Shown: positions 35,709-48,165, numbered from the stretch's first letter. The stretch is 64,000 bases of DNA from Tachypleus tridentatus (GCF_004210375.1 NC_134833.1:49966782-50030781); one strand, 5' to 3'. A program made the numbers and translations. Notes: generated by a model not told the origin, from the letters alone.

Positions 35709-35710
<2 letters not shown>

Positions 35711-36120
35711 TTTAATAGTAGGCATTCTATAGCATTATATAGTGTTAATACCATATCATATTTTATAATCTCTTTTATTATAAATAAAAATACACAGATA
35801 GACGTAGTATTTCCATCAGTTTGAATTAGTCCTAGAAGTAATTATCATTTTTATATCCATATTGAATTTAAATCTAGCCTTAATAATTATTAATGAATAT
35901 AAAATTCACTTCTGAATAGAAACCGGAAAGAACTGGAATATATCTAAAAATAAATCATGGTGTGAGTCAACTGTTATAAATGTTTGAATAATTTCTGCAA
36001 ATGAAATAAGATTAAATTAATATTTTCAAAGCATAACTGATATACGGTATTAAGTAAGTAGATAAAAACAAAACAGCTCTACTTATTTGATCAAGAAACT
36101 TGTGATTCAACTTGGATAAT

Positions 36121-36262
36121 TTGTATTTCTGTATCATACTCGATGTATTTCATTTACTTTGTATTTATGTACCATACCCAAAGCATTTCAGTTATTCTGT
36201 GTTTCTGTATCATTCTCAAGGTATATCAGTTGCCCTGTGTTTCTGTATAATACTCAAGGTAT
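36121..36262. repeat. Minisatellite, about 43-bp unit, three and a half copies
   Basis: Units share TGTGTTTCTGTATCATACTC, AAGGTATTTCAGTT and a short linker. Diverged. Confidence 0.85.
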
Positions 36263-37670
36263 TTGCATAATTAAAAACCAGATAAAAGTTTTACTGGGTT
36301 TTATTATATACTGAAATAGAGTAATGACTCATAATAATGCTGCTACAGATACCTTACCCTATGAGCTTCATAGAACGTTAGCAAACCCAATTGTTTGTCA
36401 GCCTAATTAAAGACTAGACAGGATGGATTAACTACTGTTTCATAACGACCACACATGTTTCATTTATAAGTTACGTAACATAAAATTAAACATGTTGAGA
36501 GTTATATCTAACAGCGACTTGGATAACATGTAACATGAGAACTTCTCAACTTATTCAACAAGCGTTTACTACTGGTTTTATTTCCAAAAAAAATCTAATT
36601 GCCTTCTAATCAAATATATTTACTGATTTTGGTATTCTTAACTAATATTTTATTCTAAGAAATAGATGCAAAATGTGATAAGCACATGAAAAGTTTTATT
36701 AATATTCAAACTGACCATTTCATTATACTTTTCATTGCACGATGCTGAATGAAATGAGAAAGTTAATCTATTTTCTTCATAATCGAACGATTCTCTCATC
36801 TTAGTTGTATACACAGCAGTATTTATTTACAATTCGTACTTAGTACTTTCGCGGGAGGTCTGTAAGAGTCTGTGAGTCGATTAAAGAATACCTTTCTAAA
36901 TAATATTCCCTATGTAAACCTAGAACTGTTTGAAAGAAAAGAACTAAACTATCGACTAAAGAAAACTGCCACCGATGTGTTCAAAAACATGTTGAATATC
37001 ACCTGATTTTTTTTTAGAAAAAGGAAATACATCAGATTTCCATTTTTCACTGCATGAAACTTATAAGATATATGCACCCAAAAAACAGATTAGATAGCCA
37101 CGAGTCTAAGGTTTACTAATATCTGATGTGCAACCGCTGACAAAAGGAGGAAGTTAGCAGCACTCATGGTTTATACGATTTCTCTTCACCTAATAGCACG
37201 CTCCGCGTTATATCGAAGCGCGAACCCAGGATCTTTTGCAATCGCAGCCCATTACGCTAATCACAAGTTTCTCAACTTGCACTTTCTAATATGCAATTAA
37301 ATACGCTAACCACCACTTAACACAACTCATGCAGTGTACTCCATCACATTTGTAAAAAGAATGTATATTGAATAATTTTTGACAACGCTCTTTGTCGTAC
37401 CAACACAATTTATACCTCTAAATCGTTTTTTAAATATAACAACAATTCAAATGTGTAAATAAATTATAATGGTTATGACTTAAGATAGATTATATTATTA
37501 ATTATTTCAAATAAGATTTGGTTTTATATTGTTAAGTAAATTTAATTTTTACAGAAAAAACCTTACCTTTAACACAACGAAAATCTATTTATACCACATT
37601 ATTATATTGGTCAGTATTGCTGAGAAATCCTTTAATACATATAATAAAATTAACTAGTCTCCTGACTGAA
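36263..37670. other. AT-rich DNA with a possible tRNA-like SINE scrap
   Basis: Around 37195-37265 (GCGCGAACCCAGGATCTTTT, CAATCGCAGCCCATTACGCT) the sequence has the look of a reverse tRNA-derived B-box and head that fits neither SINE family A nor B. Otherwise featureless. Confidence 0.4.
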
Positions 37671-37675
37671 AAGAA

Positions 37676-37790
37676 ACCCGCTGGTAGCTCAGAGGTAAAT
37701 TTGAGGTTTTATAGTGTTAAAATTCAGACTTCAATACTCGCAATGAAAGGATCACAAATACTTCATTATATATTTATGTGCTCAACAACA
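37676..37790 (+). mobile_element. SINE family B, degenerate copy
   Basis: GCTGGTAGCTCAGAGGTAAA, TTTATAGTGTTAAAATTCAG, ACTTCAATACTCGCAATGAA, AGGATCACAAATACTTCATT and TTTATGTGCTCAAC follow the family B order. The frame across it is not a gene. Confidence 0.6.
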
Positions 37791-37894
37791 AACAGAGTTA
37801 TGTGTATCCCTACTTAGAAAATAATCTCTCTTTCGGTCAGTGAAAAACTTCTCAAGTTCTACTGAAATATACACAACACTTTTTACCTCATTCG

Positions 37895-38024
37895 CGCCCC
37901 CCAGTGGCTCAGCGGTGTATCTGCGGATTTACAACGCTAAAACCCGGTTTCGATACCCGTGGTGGGCAGAGCACAGATACCCCATTGAGTAGCTTTGTGC
38001 TTAATTCAAAGCAACAACAACAAC
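37895..38024 (+). mobile_element. SINE family B, full length, with target-site duplication
   Basis: CGCCCCCCAGTGGCTCAGCG head, GCGGATTTACAACGC stem-loop, CGGTTTCGATACCCG B-box, GTGGGCAGAGCACAGATACC, GTAGCTTTGTGCTTAATTCA and a CAA-repeat tail. The exact 9-base duplication CCTCATTCG at 37886-37894 and 38025-38033 indicates a recent insertion. Confidence 0.95.
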
Positions 38025-38033
38025 CCTCATTCG

Positions 38034-40505
38034 TTATTCTACTATTTTCTAAGTACAGTTGTGATTTTTACAATGGTTTAAAATATATTCAAACAATTAA
38101 ACTTAAACTAAACATTTGTCTCATAGTTCCTTTTTTCAGAATTACTTTTGGAATAAGTTTTGCACCTCCCTCTTCCACCATTATGTGTGTATATATATAC
38201 ATATATATGAAACTGTGGTGATAATTTATTAACTTGTCGACATTTCAGGCAAACAGTTTTTTTTTGCTTTTTTTTCAAGCCAGAAACAAGCCTGTTGGTT
38301 AACAACAACTTCAGAACGTTTCGAAATGAAACAATACACGAAACAGAATGTAGCGCGAGATATAAGTACAATAATTAAATAACGTAGTAAAAACAATGTA
38401 ATAAATCTGATGATTAAAAATCAGTATTAAAAATTATCGGAAATACAAATTGTAAAATCTTAAGACAATAATAGAAGGGTATTAGGTATATAAAGGTGAA
38501 CCTTCCGTTAATATCCAAAGAACTTAAATAGCTCAATTTTAATATTTTTTTTCCAATAGCGGTTCTTTTATTGGTTTTAAATTGTGGCATGACCTAAGGC
38601 AAGCACTTTAAAGTGTTCAAAAGAATGATCAGCTTTGATGAAGTGCTGATCCTTAATCAAAATACTACGTTCGATTGAACTTAGTGATAGACACACGAAT
38701 ATTAACATGTCTACAAAACTATCCCTCGCGCACTGTCTTATTTGAATTAATATTTTTCTGTTATTTAATCTACAAACAAAAGTTAACATGCATGTAATCG
38801 TTATGAAACAATCACTAGCCTGAGAAAAATGACGATTCTCATCAAAATTAACAGCGCCTTTACTGATTAAAAATATTTAACTTATGACAAGATGTCTTAG
38901 AATTCATCATGCAAGTCCTCCGCTTGTGATTCAAACTGTGCATCTTACATAAACTGTTTCAAGGGTTCGTTCAGAATCAAATGACATGGTTTAGAGTAAT
39001 GGAAAACCTAACATGAATCAGAGGACAACAGTGATAAAAACAGCGAAGTGTGTCGTCTTCAAAGAAATGTCGACTTGTGTAAACGTATTTCCTTTTGGTT
39101 TTTGTAGAACTGTGGCTCATTATTTAAATAACAATGATATTCATATCAGTAGTATAAAATGTTACATCACACACCAATCAAGTTGAAGTGTTTTTTTTTT
39201 TTTACATAAAGCTACTTTTTCTCTCCTGTTAATTTTAATGTATGCCTTATGTATTATTTCATTAATATATTTTTATTTATGTTTTACTAATTTCAACGAT
39301 CATATTTTTTTATGGATAACTTATTACTTTCGAATAATTTGGACCAAATAAAATCCGACGCACAATTCATGTACACTGTTTTGTTTATAACGTCACTATA
39401 TTGATTTATTTTGGCTTTTTATATCCGAGAATATTTCTTAGCTTTTACAATAACTTTGCATGTATCGCTCAATTGAACTTAAAAACATGTTCGAGCTATA
39501 TGAGATAAAATAATTACATGAGGTAGAAACGCACGTTGAGCTAATTACGTTTTACCTAATTAAGTATGACGGAAAGCGGTCTCTGGCATTTAATTCATCT
39601 CTCTGCTAGTTAGATTAACTTTATTAACCCTCGAAAAGGATTGTCTTTCCTAAGTAACACAACACATAACAAAACCAAAACCTAATACAATTCGACTGCT
39701 TATTAAACAAACTATCTTTATGCCAAAACAAATGCATTCAGTTTACATTATAACTTTTAATTTAGTGTTATTTTGCCTTTACGAGACCAGTAATGATAAA
39801 TTTTCAGTTTCTTTTCTTTTTTGCAAGAATGCGAACTTCAAAGTTACACCAAAAAAAGAAGAGAGAAATATTTTATTTGCTCCGTTAAAACTTTGCACCT
39901 CTGCTCATTTTCGTAACTGTGCCCACAGACATAAGTAGCAGATTTCAACTTGCAAAACAGCTTCTAGATGGGAATTTCTGAAAAAATATAAATTACTTCT
40001 TTTTAAGAGGCACCGCTTGGCTTGCTAATAACCAGTTTTGTTTAAAAAAAGTTCTAGTGATGTATTGTATTGGTTGCTTGTCATAAGGTTTGTAACGATC
40101 GTTGCTGTGAACGGGATTATTGGAACAATCGATTTTTGAATTCAAGACTGTTAAAACACAAAGCTTATCTTTGTAGTGGAAAACGCATTTTAGCGAAAGA
40201 TGTAAAAATGTCGAGTAACAGGGTAATCAAGAATATAACAGCTTCAAGTGAAAAAATGGTTGTGATACGATTTTGAAATTAACGAATCCTTTTGCGGAAA
40301 ACTTATTTTAAAAGTTGGTATCACAGTGGGTTGGGTTATCTTCTGAAGTCTGCAAATCCAATATAAGATCAATTTCATTCGCACCGTAATCAGTTTGCCG
40401 GATTGTCATTAACGTAGGTAGATGCACGCCCCTTTCTTGTTAATGTGAGTAATTTTATCAGACATGGTACTGGAGCTCTTTGTACCAGTAATTACGTATA
40501 CGTAG
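38034..40505. other. AT-rich DNA, no recognised gene
   Basis: Several short frames on both strands (38108-38371 -, 38577-38789 -, 39720-39938 +, 40070-40276 +) have no motif or splice support. A TA-rich microsatellite stretch lies at about 38188-38212. Confidence 0.45.
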
Positions 40506-40510
40506 AGATA

Positions 40511-40540
40511 GTCAGAGACAAGCGTTGTCTCTGACAACGC
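40511..40540. other. Two overlapping perfect hairpins (mutually exclusive)
   Basis: The left hairpin has stem GTCAGAGACAA with TTGTCTCTGAC and loop GCG (40511-40535). The right hairpin has stem GCGTTGTC with GACAACGC and loop TCT (40522-40540). They share bases, so only one can form at a time in RNA or single-stranded DNA. Function unknown; no coding frame or known element surrounds it. Confidence 0.85.
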
Positions 40541-43029
40541 ATTAATTACCTGTATAGAGAGAAGTAAATATATTCATTATATCAATACACACGAGTTGTC
40601 ACATACGTATGGATGTATCTAAAATTAATGTGGCATTACATGTCACCAAACTATGTCCATGATATTAACACAATTATTTGTTAGGTGTCATTTAATATAT
40701 CTCTACAGCTGTTGTTTTACATAGAAATGTTTACTGTGAATATAAACGTAATGTCAGAAGGACGGATGATTAAATATAATGGACGAAACTAGACCTAAGT
40801 AGTTTTATCACACAAAACCACAAATACACATTTACGGTGTTTACAAGCAGATTTGCATAACATCTGTTTTATTTAACAAAATTTCTTAACTATAAACTTA
40901 TAAAGTTACATGTGACACTAAATGGAAGCGCTAATAATGTAGGTTGTAACTCATCACCTGTAAACAAAGAAATTAACACCTTTACATAATGAAATCATTT
41001 TCCCTCACACACATATATTGGAGTGTACGTATTTAATGAACGTCATGTCACTTGATAAAGTTAAAACTGTTTAATTTACATACAGTCTGATGTATGAGAC
41101 ATGGCTCAAAGTGTGTTGTGGTGGTGCTGACTGCAGAATGTGTTTTTCTCGTGAAGGACATCATCCAAACTACCATACTGTTTGGTATACCAGAAGAGTT
41201 TATAAGTAATTAGTTCACGTGTAATCAAACTCCATTAAATAATCCCTAGTAAACCACATAAGATTAAGTATACTAAGGTAAACACTGACCAATAATTTTG
41301 ATAAACCCTGTATGTTTCTAAATATAAGATAAATTAATTACATTGTTGATAGTTTTTGTGTATGTATACCCATCCGCATACACACACACACACATATATA
41401 TATACATAATTTCAAAGTTACATTTATGTCTGTAACTTTAATAATGAACAATAGCTGCCAGATTTATTGATTTGTTATCAGTCTATCTCTCTCTATGTAT
41501 AAAGAATATGTTATGTCATTTAGTTCGCAAGGATGGTAACACATCATACCGTGTGATACTCCAGTACTTCGCATATAGAATATATCTTAATGTGTTGTTA
41601 TTGTGTACTTCAGACGTAAATAAGTATATAAAGTTCTTTATTTTTAAAGTTTCTTAAGCGTTAAGTTTTTCAAAACGAACTTCTATCGTGTTCAATAGAT
41701 TGAAATTAAAACTTAAATATTACTTGATAACAATAAATGCTATTGCTGTTCACACAAATATTTTGATACATTAATCAATACAATAAGATTTCATTTTGAT
41801 GGTTAACGTTAGAGTAATGGAGTTTCTGTTTAGTTTCACTGATTATAATTGTAGAGTAATTATCATAAAGTCTATTATCCTCTAATTATGAAGAATGATC
41901 AAAATTAAACCCTGACATTTCTCCAAAACTCAGATCCAACTCTCTTATACAGTATATCGAAACGTGCTATAACGTTTCCACATGATCATAAACAGTTCAT
42001 AGAACATTATCAGAGTTTTCTTCTCTAATTCATTTCAATTATAAAGCAATTAATATCATGCAATTTACTTCCGAAGCATGGTTCTGTAAATCGTTTCTTG
42101 CTTTTAGTAAATACTCGTTTATGACTACTATATTTTAATCTCGGTAACAACTGTGTATTTGTCGAAGATTCTGTTTATATTCATTATGAACCTAAATTTA
42201 TTTGTAAATCTAGTGGAAAGAGGGCACGAAGAGAAAGGTAAAGTTAGTTAATTATTACTGTGAAATAAGTTAATAATAATAGTAGATTACAATAAAAATA
42301 ATATAAGAAACATTGACTAGAACACTTTCCACTTTAAATGTTCTATGTAATGTTGCAACATGTTTTATAAATGTTCTAATTTACCCATACAATGACGTAC
42401 CTACACTTACCAATATGTTGTTGTTTTTTATTATAATTAAGTTCACGCTCTTACTGTTATGTAATATACTTTTTACATAAAAACGAAATTCATTTTTATA
42501 TTCTTTATAGGAACACCTTGTAAACTGATCGCATTATGATACACTTAATTAATTAACACAGACGAGAGAGGAAAAACAGATACTCTTAAATTTAACAAAT
42601 TAAACTTGCTCTATATGAGCACCAGCTAAACTAACTATTAAATATATCACATTCACAGGCAACACACACACATATATATATAAATATTACAGTTCTTCTA
42701 AGATACACTTTGGCAAAGTATATTTTTCTCGAATCCCTTAACGACTTCAACTTCATGATGCTAGTGTAATTGTGCTGATAAAGAATGTGGCAAAGGCTCA
42801 GTATAATGAACAAATGTCGTTCAACCCACAACACTAGGTTGATGAAGTTCACAGCACGTTTCATGTGTTTTAAACGAGAAGATAATACAGCAAATAAAAC
42901 TTTAGTGGCTATGATCGAAAAAAATAAAAATAATCAATAATTTTCAGCTTAAACAGAAGCTTCGCAAAATCATATAAGATTCGGCAGATTATCAAAGTGT
43001 GAGACATAAATAGGACTATTAAATACATT
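40541..43029. other. AT-rich DNA, no recognised gene
   Basis: Microsatellites lie at 41384-41406 (CA then TA) and 42663-42684. A plus-strand frame at 41472-41657 and a minus frame at 42631-42864 show no domain. Confidence 0.45.
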
Positions 43030-43150
43030 TATTTGTTTTAGCGCAACGCCACATATGGAGTTGTCTGTGATCTGTCGAGTGAGGGAATAGACTACCAGAT
43101 ATTAGTGTTATAAGTACGTAAGCTTACTGCTGACCTACTAAGAGACGTTT
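43030..43150 (-). mobile_element. SINE family B, degenerate copy
   Basis: Reverse copy, weak: TTTGTTTTAGCGCAACGCCA, GAGTTGTCTGTGATCTGTCG, AGTGTTATAAGTACGTAAGC, TTACTGCTGACCTACTAAGA. The order is correct but divergence is high. Confidence 0.6.
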
Positions 43151-44690
43151 TAAGTTGATATAAGATATGCAGTCATCATTGAAATTACTAAAAATATTTT
43201 TTCTCATGTATTAAAAATTGTTTAATCCAAAAGCATAAGATAAAATCAAAGTTTCCTAAAATGCAGTGATGAAGTTCATTAACATAATAAGGCGTAGTTT
43301 AATACGTTTACCAGCAAAACTAATATTCTGTAAGTCTCCAGTAAAACAAAATATTACTTCAAGAAATATCAATCAACTAATGCAGCACATGTCTTGACAC
43401 TGGTGTATTAAAATAGAACTCTAAGATAAGGATCCTTCTGTGTTGCAGTAAAATATTTCACCAGATAACTGAAAATGTTTTTAATCGGTAACAACCTATT
43501 TGTTTTTAGTCTGAGTGTAATAAGAATTTTGTAACGAAAGTTAAGATTTAAGTTATTATAAGTTAACCTTATAGTTTTATTTTTCAACAATGTATTTGTA
43601 TCTGTTACATGTCAAGGAAATTAAATATGCAATTTCTTAAAAATTGAATTCATTTTATTAAGTCACAGGAAAATATAAACTATTTTTACATCACCAACAA
43701 AAATTACTATATTGTTTGACAATGAAATTAACACCATGTCAATTCCACACTGATGTTTTCTATCTAAACCATCACCAAGTTTATTAGGCTTAGTGCAAAA
43801 TGTCATAAAATAATTTACTGATGTCATCCATTACCTACCACATATTTACTCCAACATAAATCCAAATTTCCAAGATACTTAAAAGTTAGAAGAAAATGTA
43901 GGAGTCGTAAGTTATTTACTTACTTATCTTTAACATTTATAATTGTTGACATACTCTTCCCAATAAAAGCATGATATATCATAAATTTATAGCACGTGAT
44001 ATGGTCAGATATATATTACTCTACATTTGGAATATGATAGTTGCAGATATTTGAAATATGCTCATATTTTAAATTATATCTTTCTGTACTTTTAGATTAG
44101 ATATATCGCAAAAAAGTGTATATTTCTGTAATTTGAATTTTGAAATCGAAAGGCCAATAGTGACTATGCTTACATTAGCTTAGGTTTTTTCCACTTTGGG
44201 TGTTTTAAGTTAAAACATTCTGTTTGGTTTTGCTGATTACCATTTTCGCTTTATAAAGTTACCATACCAAATGTTAAGTCAAAAGCAAATATACTATTAT
44301 TTAGAGCTACCTGATTGCAATCAACTAAACTGGCAAACACTTCGCTGTTTTCAACTCGATAGCAAACAATTAGCACAGCGGAAAGCAACTTCTTCTCTTG
44401 TACTTGTACCTCTTCTTTTGTTGTTGTGATAAAAGTGCATTTCTATCTTAAGTTCAATCGTTCTTTATTAGTATGTTACACAATCAATGTTATTTCAATG
44501 CACCTTTTTACTTTAATATTCAGTAAGATATCTATTAAAGGCTTATGTTTTCCGAGTACGTTTCTTTGGTTATAGAGTATATCCTATTTTTGTATTATAA
44601 TCCCTATCGTAGTTGGACATTAAGGTTGAATAACCAAAATCAAATCCCTTGAGGTTTTTCTCGTGGTAAACAATCTCTTTCACTTTCATC
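43151..44690. other. AT-rich DNA, no recognised gene
   Basis: One minus-strand frame (43408-43590) is basic and Leu/Asn-rich without a motif. Nothing else recognised upstream of the promoter-like block. Confidence 0.45.
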
Positions 44691-45209
44691 GCCTTCTCAC
44701 ACCCGTAAATCACCTTCTCAAACCCCTCGATCCTCTTCCTTAAACCTTACAATATTCCTCTTTCCTTTTCACTCTTGTTATAATTGGTTATTCCAGTAAC
44801 TATGGCAACGGCTCCCCGAAGAAGCTCAGATTGCGGTCCGGTCATAGGTAAATGTGTTTTGCCTTGTTCATTTCTAGGCGGTCTTTGCCGATGAAGGTAA
44901 CACCGTAAAGGCAGAAAACCAAGCCGATTGGAGTTGACTGTTGGTAGCTGAGAGAGATATTAAGAGTCGTATCCAATGTCTATCGTACATAGCAAACCGC
45001 AATTCCTGAATAGAAGATACAAGTGAACAGAGGATTTGTCATGAAAGATGTAGCGTAATACCTCATACTCAACACTGATTACTGTGAAAACATCATGGGT
45101 TACTGAATTGGAAACTTATATTATCACGTGACACCGAAACAACTGAGAGGTGACGAAGGTGATCAGATAGATGTTCACGAGAGAAAAGCTAAAGCATCTA
45201 TAGAACATC
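44691..45209 (+). promoter_or_regulatory. Candidate promoter / 5' untranslated region
   Basis: This block is less AT-biased than its surroundings and free of SINEs, and it directly precedes the candidate first exon at 45210. GTAACTATGGCAAC (44796-44809) is one mismatch from the palindromic X-box bound by RFX factors. A CACGTG E-box lies near 45125. An alternative ATG at 44802 in strong context (A at -3, G at +4) opens a 15-codon frame that meets a possible donor, ATAG|GTAAATG, at 44847/44848, also in phase 1. Short upstream frames at 45042 and 45092 stop quickly. All regulatory assignments are inference from short motifs; no TATA box or initiator was confirmed. Confidence 0.3.
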
Positions 45210-45270
45210 ATGTCCGTGAAGAATTTTCTGGTGATGTGTATAGGTCTTTTCAGCTGTGTGGAAGTGACTG
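45210..45270 (+). CDS. Candidate first coding exon with signal peptide (partial gene, product unknown)
   Basis: ATG at 45210 has A at -3. It opens a 20-codon frame, MSVKNFLVMCIGLFSCVEVT, plus one base of a Gly-type codon, and runs into the consensus 5' splice site ACTG|GTAAGTG at 45270/45271 (phase 1). The peptide is a textbook secretion signal: a short n-region with Lys, an 11-13 residue hydrophobic core and small or polar residues before a likely cleavage site. A phase-1 intron straight after a signal peptide is common in genes for secreted proteins and receptors. Upstream sequence looks like a promoter and 5' UTR. The downstream exons are not established; one compatible exon is at 61908-61966. 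The product is therefore only 'secreted or membrane protein, N terminus'. The frame could still be chance, since it is only 61 bases. Confidence 0.45.
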
Positions 45271-47186
45271 GTAAGTGTTTGTTTGATAAATAAAACCGCC
45301 ATTTCAGTGACCTGTATTAGATAGATAGGTAAGCCTAATGTAAAACATTTTATTGAAAAGAATGACCAACACTAGTTAAACATTCTTCTACAATGAATGT
45401 CAGCTAAAAAGAATGTACATAAAACTGTTGAGATTCGAAGCTTGGTATAATAACTATAAGCCTAACTGATTCTAAAATGCTTTAATATATTTCTTAAGTG
45501 AAAATTTCGATTATTCGTTATTATAGAGATTGAAGGCAGCCAGTGACAACCTATAAAAAGGTTTCAGTGGCCTCTTACCACTGGACCCTTTCAGTTAAGC
45601 TTTCATAATACTGTTTCCCTTTAGACACACACAACTTTCTCTTCCTTTAAGGGTAACAAATGGTCTGTATTGTTTTCACTCCTAGTAAAAATCTGTTGAA
45701 GACTTGTAAAAAGTCGTTTGTTCAAGCGTCAAGTACAAACACGGCAGACGAAAGAGGGCGCTGTTTCAATCTTCTCTTGAAAAGCTGTGCTTGGATGTCT
45801 GTGTTTTAGAAATATAGTTAAAGCAGCTAATTATGGGCTTGAAGATCAAATGCAATGTTCAGTGTTGTATAATTGTACTTAGTTTTTGATGTCATGCGGT
45901 TAGTAGTGGCAAGTGTGTTGCGGATAACAGAACTAGATGTAATGACATAGATAATAACTTCTATAAAACTTAAAGGTAGTTGAAACAGAATAAAGTAATA
46001 ACAGTTTGGCCTTCGACTTGAGTCATGACGGGCCTGTATATATATCATCAAACTACCAAAACAATAAGTATGAAACAAACGTACTGTAGTAAATAATGAA
46101 TACACTGAAATTTTATTACATGTAATAAATAAACACATTTGGAACACATTTAAACATTATAATTCATAATGTATAAAGATATCTGGAACACTTGTAATGT
46201 ATCATATAATATCTAAATACTTTAAGAAAGTGAATATCTATACGTATAATACCTAAACACATTTATAACATACTCTACGACATGTAATACCTAAATATAT
46301 TTGGAACCGAAAATTTATTAGTATTATTTCCAGAAGAGATTAATATTTTCGCAAAAAAATTTTTTTTTATTATTATTTCAATAAACTTCTGTTTATATAC
46401 AAAAAACTCGATTAAAACCACTACTATGACATTTTCAAAAGCTAAAACAAAGAACTAAGTAAAATATCAGGGAACAAATGTATAGGAAAGTTTGGCTTAT
46501 TTCTATATATTCAAACTTGAAAATTATACTTCTGTACGATATTATCAGATTTTTTTGTCGTGCAACCTTTAGCTGCATAACGTGATATTCACCCAATAAG
46601 AGACAGTCAGTATGCACAACATTTACTAGTAAAACATTAAGTAAGCGTTAAAAAGACAAAGACAAATAGTTAGAAGTAGCATAAAAACAACGACACCTGG
46701 TTTAAAAAAAGAAGAAAAATTATGTTTGAGTTGTGAAAAAAATGTTTATTCTGAAGTGTCTTAACATTAAAGTAAATGTAAGGCAGTAAAAGCGTTTGAG
46801 TGACGATCGACCATGTCAAGCGACAGTAAGCACGTATTTATTCTGTTTGTTGCTGGGAATGAATAAGAATCCAAGATTAAATGTGCGTCCACAACTACAT
46901 TCTTCAGAAGATGATTTCTTTTAAGCAAGCCAGTAGATAAAGCCCAGCTCATCCTTTCAACAACCACAAGTTTCACCACAAGTCATGAAGGAATTTACAT
47001 GTGATAGATGGAACGTCAGTGTTCTCACAGAGACTAACACCTACCAAGCATCGTAAGCAATTCAGTGGACAAGTAATGGGCTTTACTGAAACTAAACTAT
47101 AAACCATGGTTTCTAAGAACTTCCTGATATAAAGTGAGCTCAGTTATTCTTTATTTTATGATTGTCATATAGTATATGTGATGTGT
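45271..47186. other. Putative intron or intergenic DNA, no recognised exon
   Basis: Contains two minus-strand frames I cannot assign. 45827-46147 has 106 codons, with a hydrophobic N-terminal half and a Ser/Thr-rich C-terminal half. 46767-46979 has 70 codons, starts at GTG, and is followed by AATAAA on the same strand. Neither shows a domain, and both may be decayed repeat sequence. Confidence 0.4.
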
Positions 47187-47187
47187 G

Positions 47188-47415
47188 AATTTCGCACAAA
47201 GCTTCACGAGAACTATCTCCACTAGCCGTCCCTTAATTTAGTAGTGTAAGACTAGAGGAAAGGCAGCCACTCATCACCACCCACTGTCAACTCTTGGGCT
47301 ACTCTGTGATTGACCGTAACATTATAACGCAACCACGGCTGAAAGGGCGAGCATGTTTGGTGTGACGGGAATTCAAACCCGCGACCCTCGGATTACCACC
47401 TGGCCATGCCGGACC
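47188..47415 (-). mobile_element. SINE family A, internally deleted copy
   Basis: Reverse copy: GAATTTCGCACAAAGCTTCA, ACTAGCCGTCCCTTAATTTA, CACCACCCACTGTCAACTCT and head complement GGCCATGCCGGACC. The TTTTACCAACGAATAGTGG block and about 20 bases by the anticodon arm (after CGGATTAC) are missing. Confidence 0.92.
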
Positions 47416-48154
47416 GTTAAAATGTGACTTGTATTACTATTGGTTGAGCGTGAAGCAAAATTTGAAAATTCGTTGAATAATTTTCGAAAAACTTTCGACG
47501 CACAGGTAAAAATTACCTTTATTTCAAGAAAGATATTAAAGAAAAATGTTCCTGTCTTTTATTGTTTTGTAGATACGGATTTATATTAAAGGCAGTTAAA
47601 AACCAACCATTAGGTGGATTTCCTGCTACAATAGCACCTCGTATAAACTGAAACATTTGACAGAATAAAACACATTTAGAGTTTCTCTCAGATGTCCTAA
47701 TGTTTTAATTTCTTCCGTTATTCCAGATAAAACTTTATATAATTTACCACTAATGAGTTTTACTGAAAAGTATTTAATTTTTTGCATCGGTATTTGGATA
47801 AAACACGTTAAAAGATGAAAATAAAATTCAAGAGCTTACCTGTAAAACCTATTTCCTTGTCTTTGTTCAAAATATTTCGTTCCTCCTTCCTACGAACCTA
47901 TTTTTATTCTATTTATAGTAGTATTAAAATCTTATTTTATACGTATATGTTTCTTTATATAATAAAGTTAATTCAATAAATTAATTTTTACGTTTATTAG
48001 TTTTGGCGCAAAAGAATAATAACTTTCTGAAACCTAAAGTTAAATTTGTCCTATATGATTTAGTACTTCGTTCCACTGTATTACAGGAATTAAATTTTAC
48101 TGACTTCTATAAAATTCAGAGTAATGTGATAGTGGTTTTACATTCATTAAATTT
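47416..48154. other. AT-rich DNA, nothing recognised
   Basis: No gene, tandem repeat or mobile element was seen. Confidence 0.5.
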
Positions 48155-48165
48155 GCGTTAACGTA

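Noticed and set aside
45827..46147. 106-codon minus-strand frame next to the candidate exon
   Set aside because: Opposite strand to the candidate gene, no recognisable domain, composition typical of AT-rich DNA.
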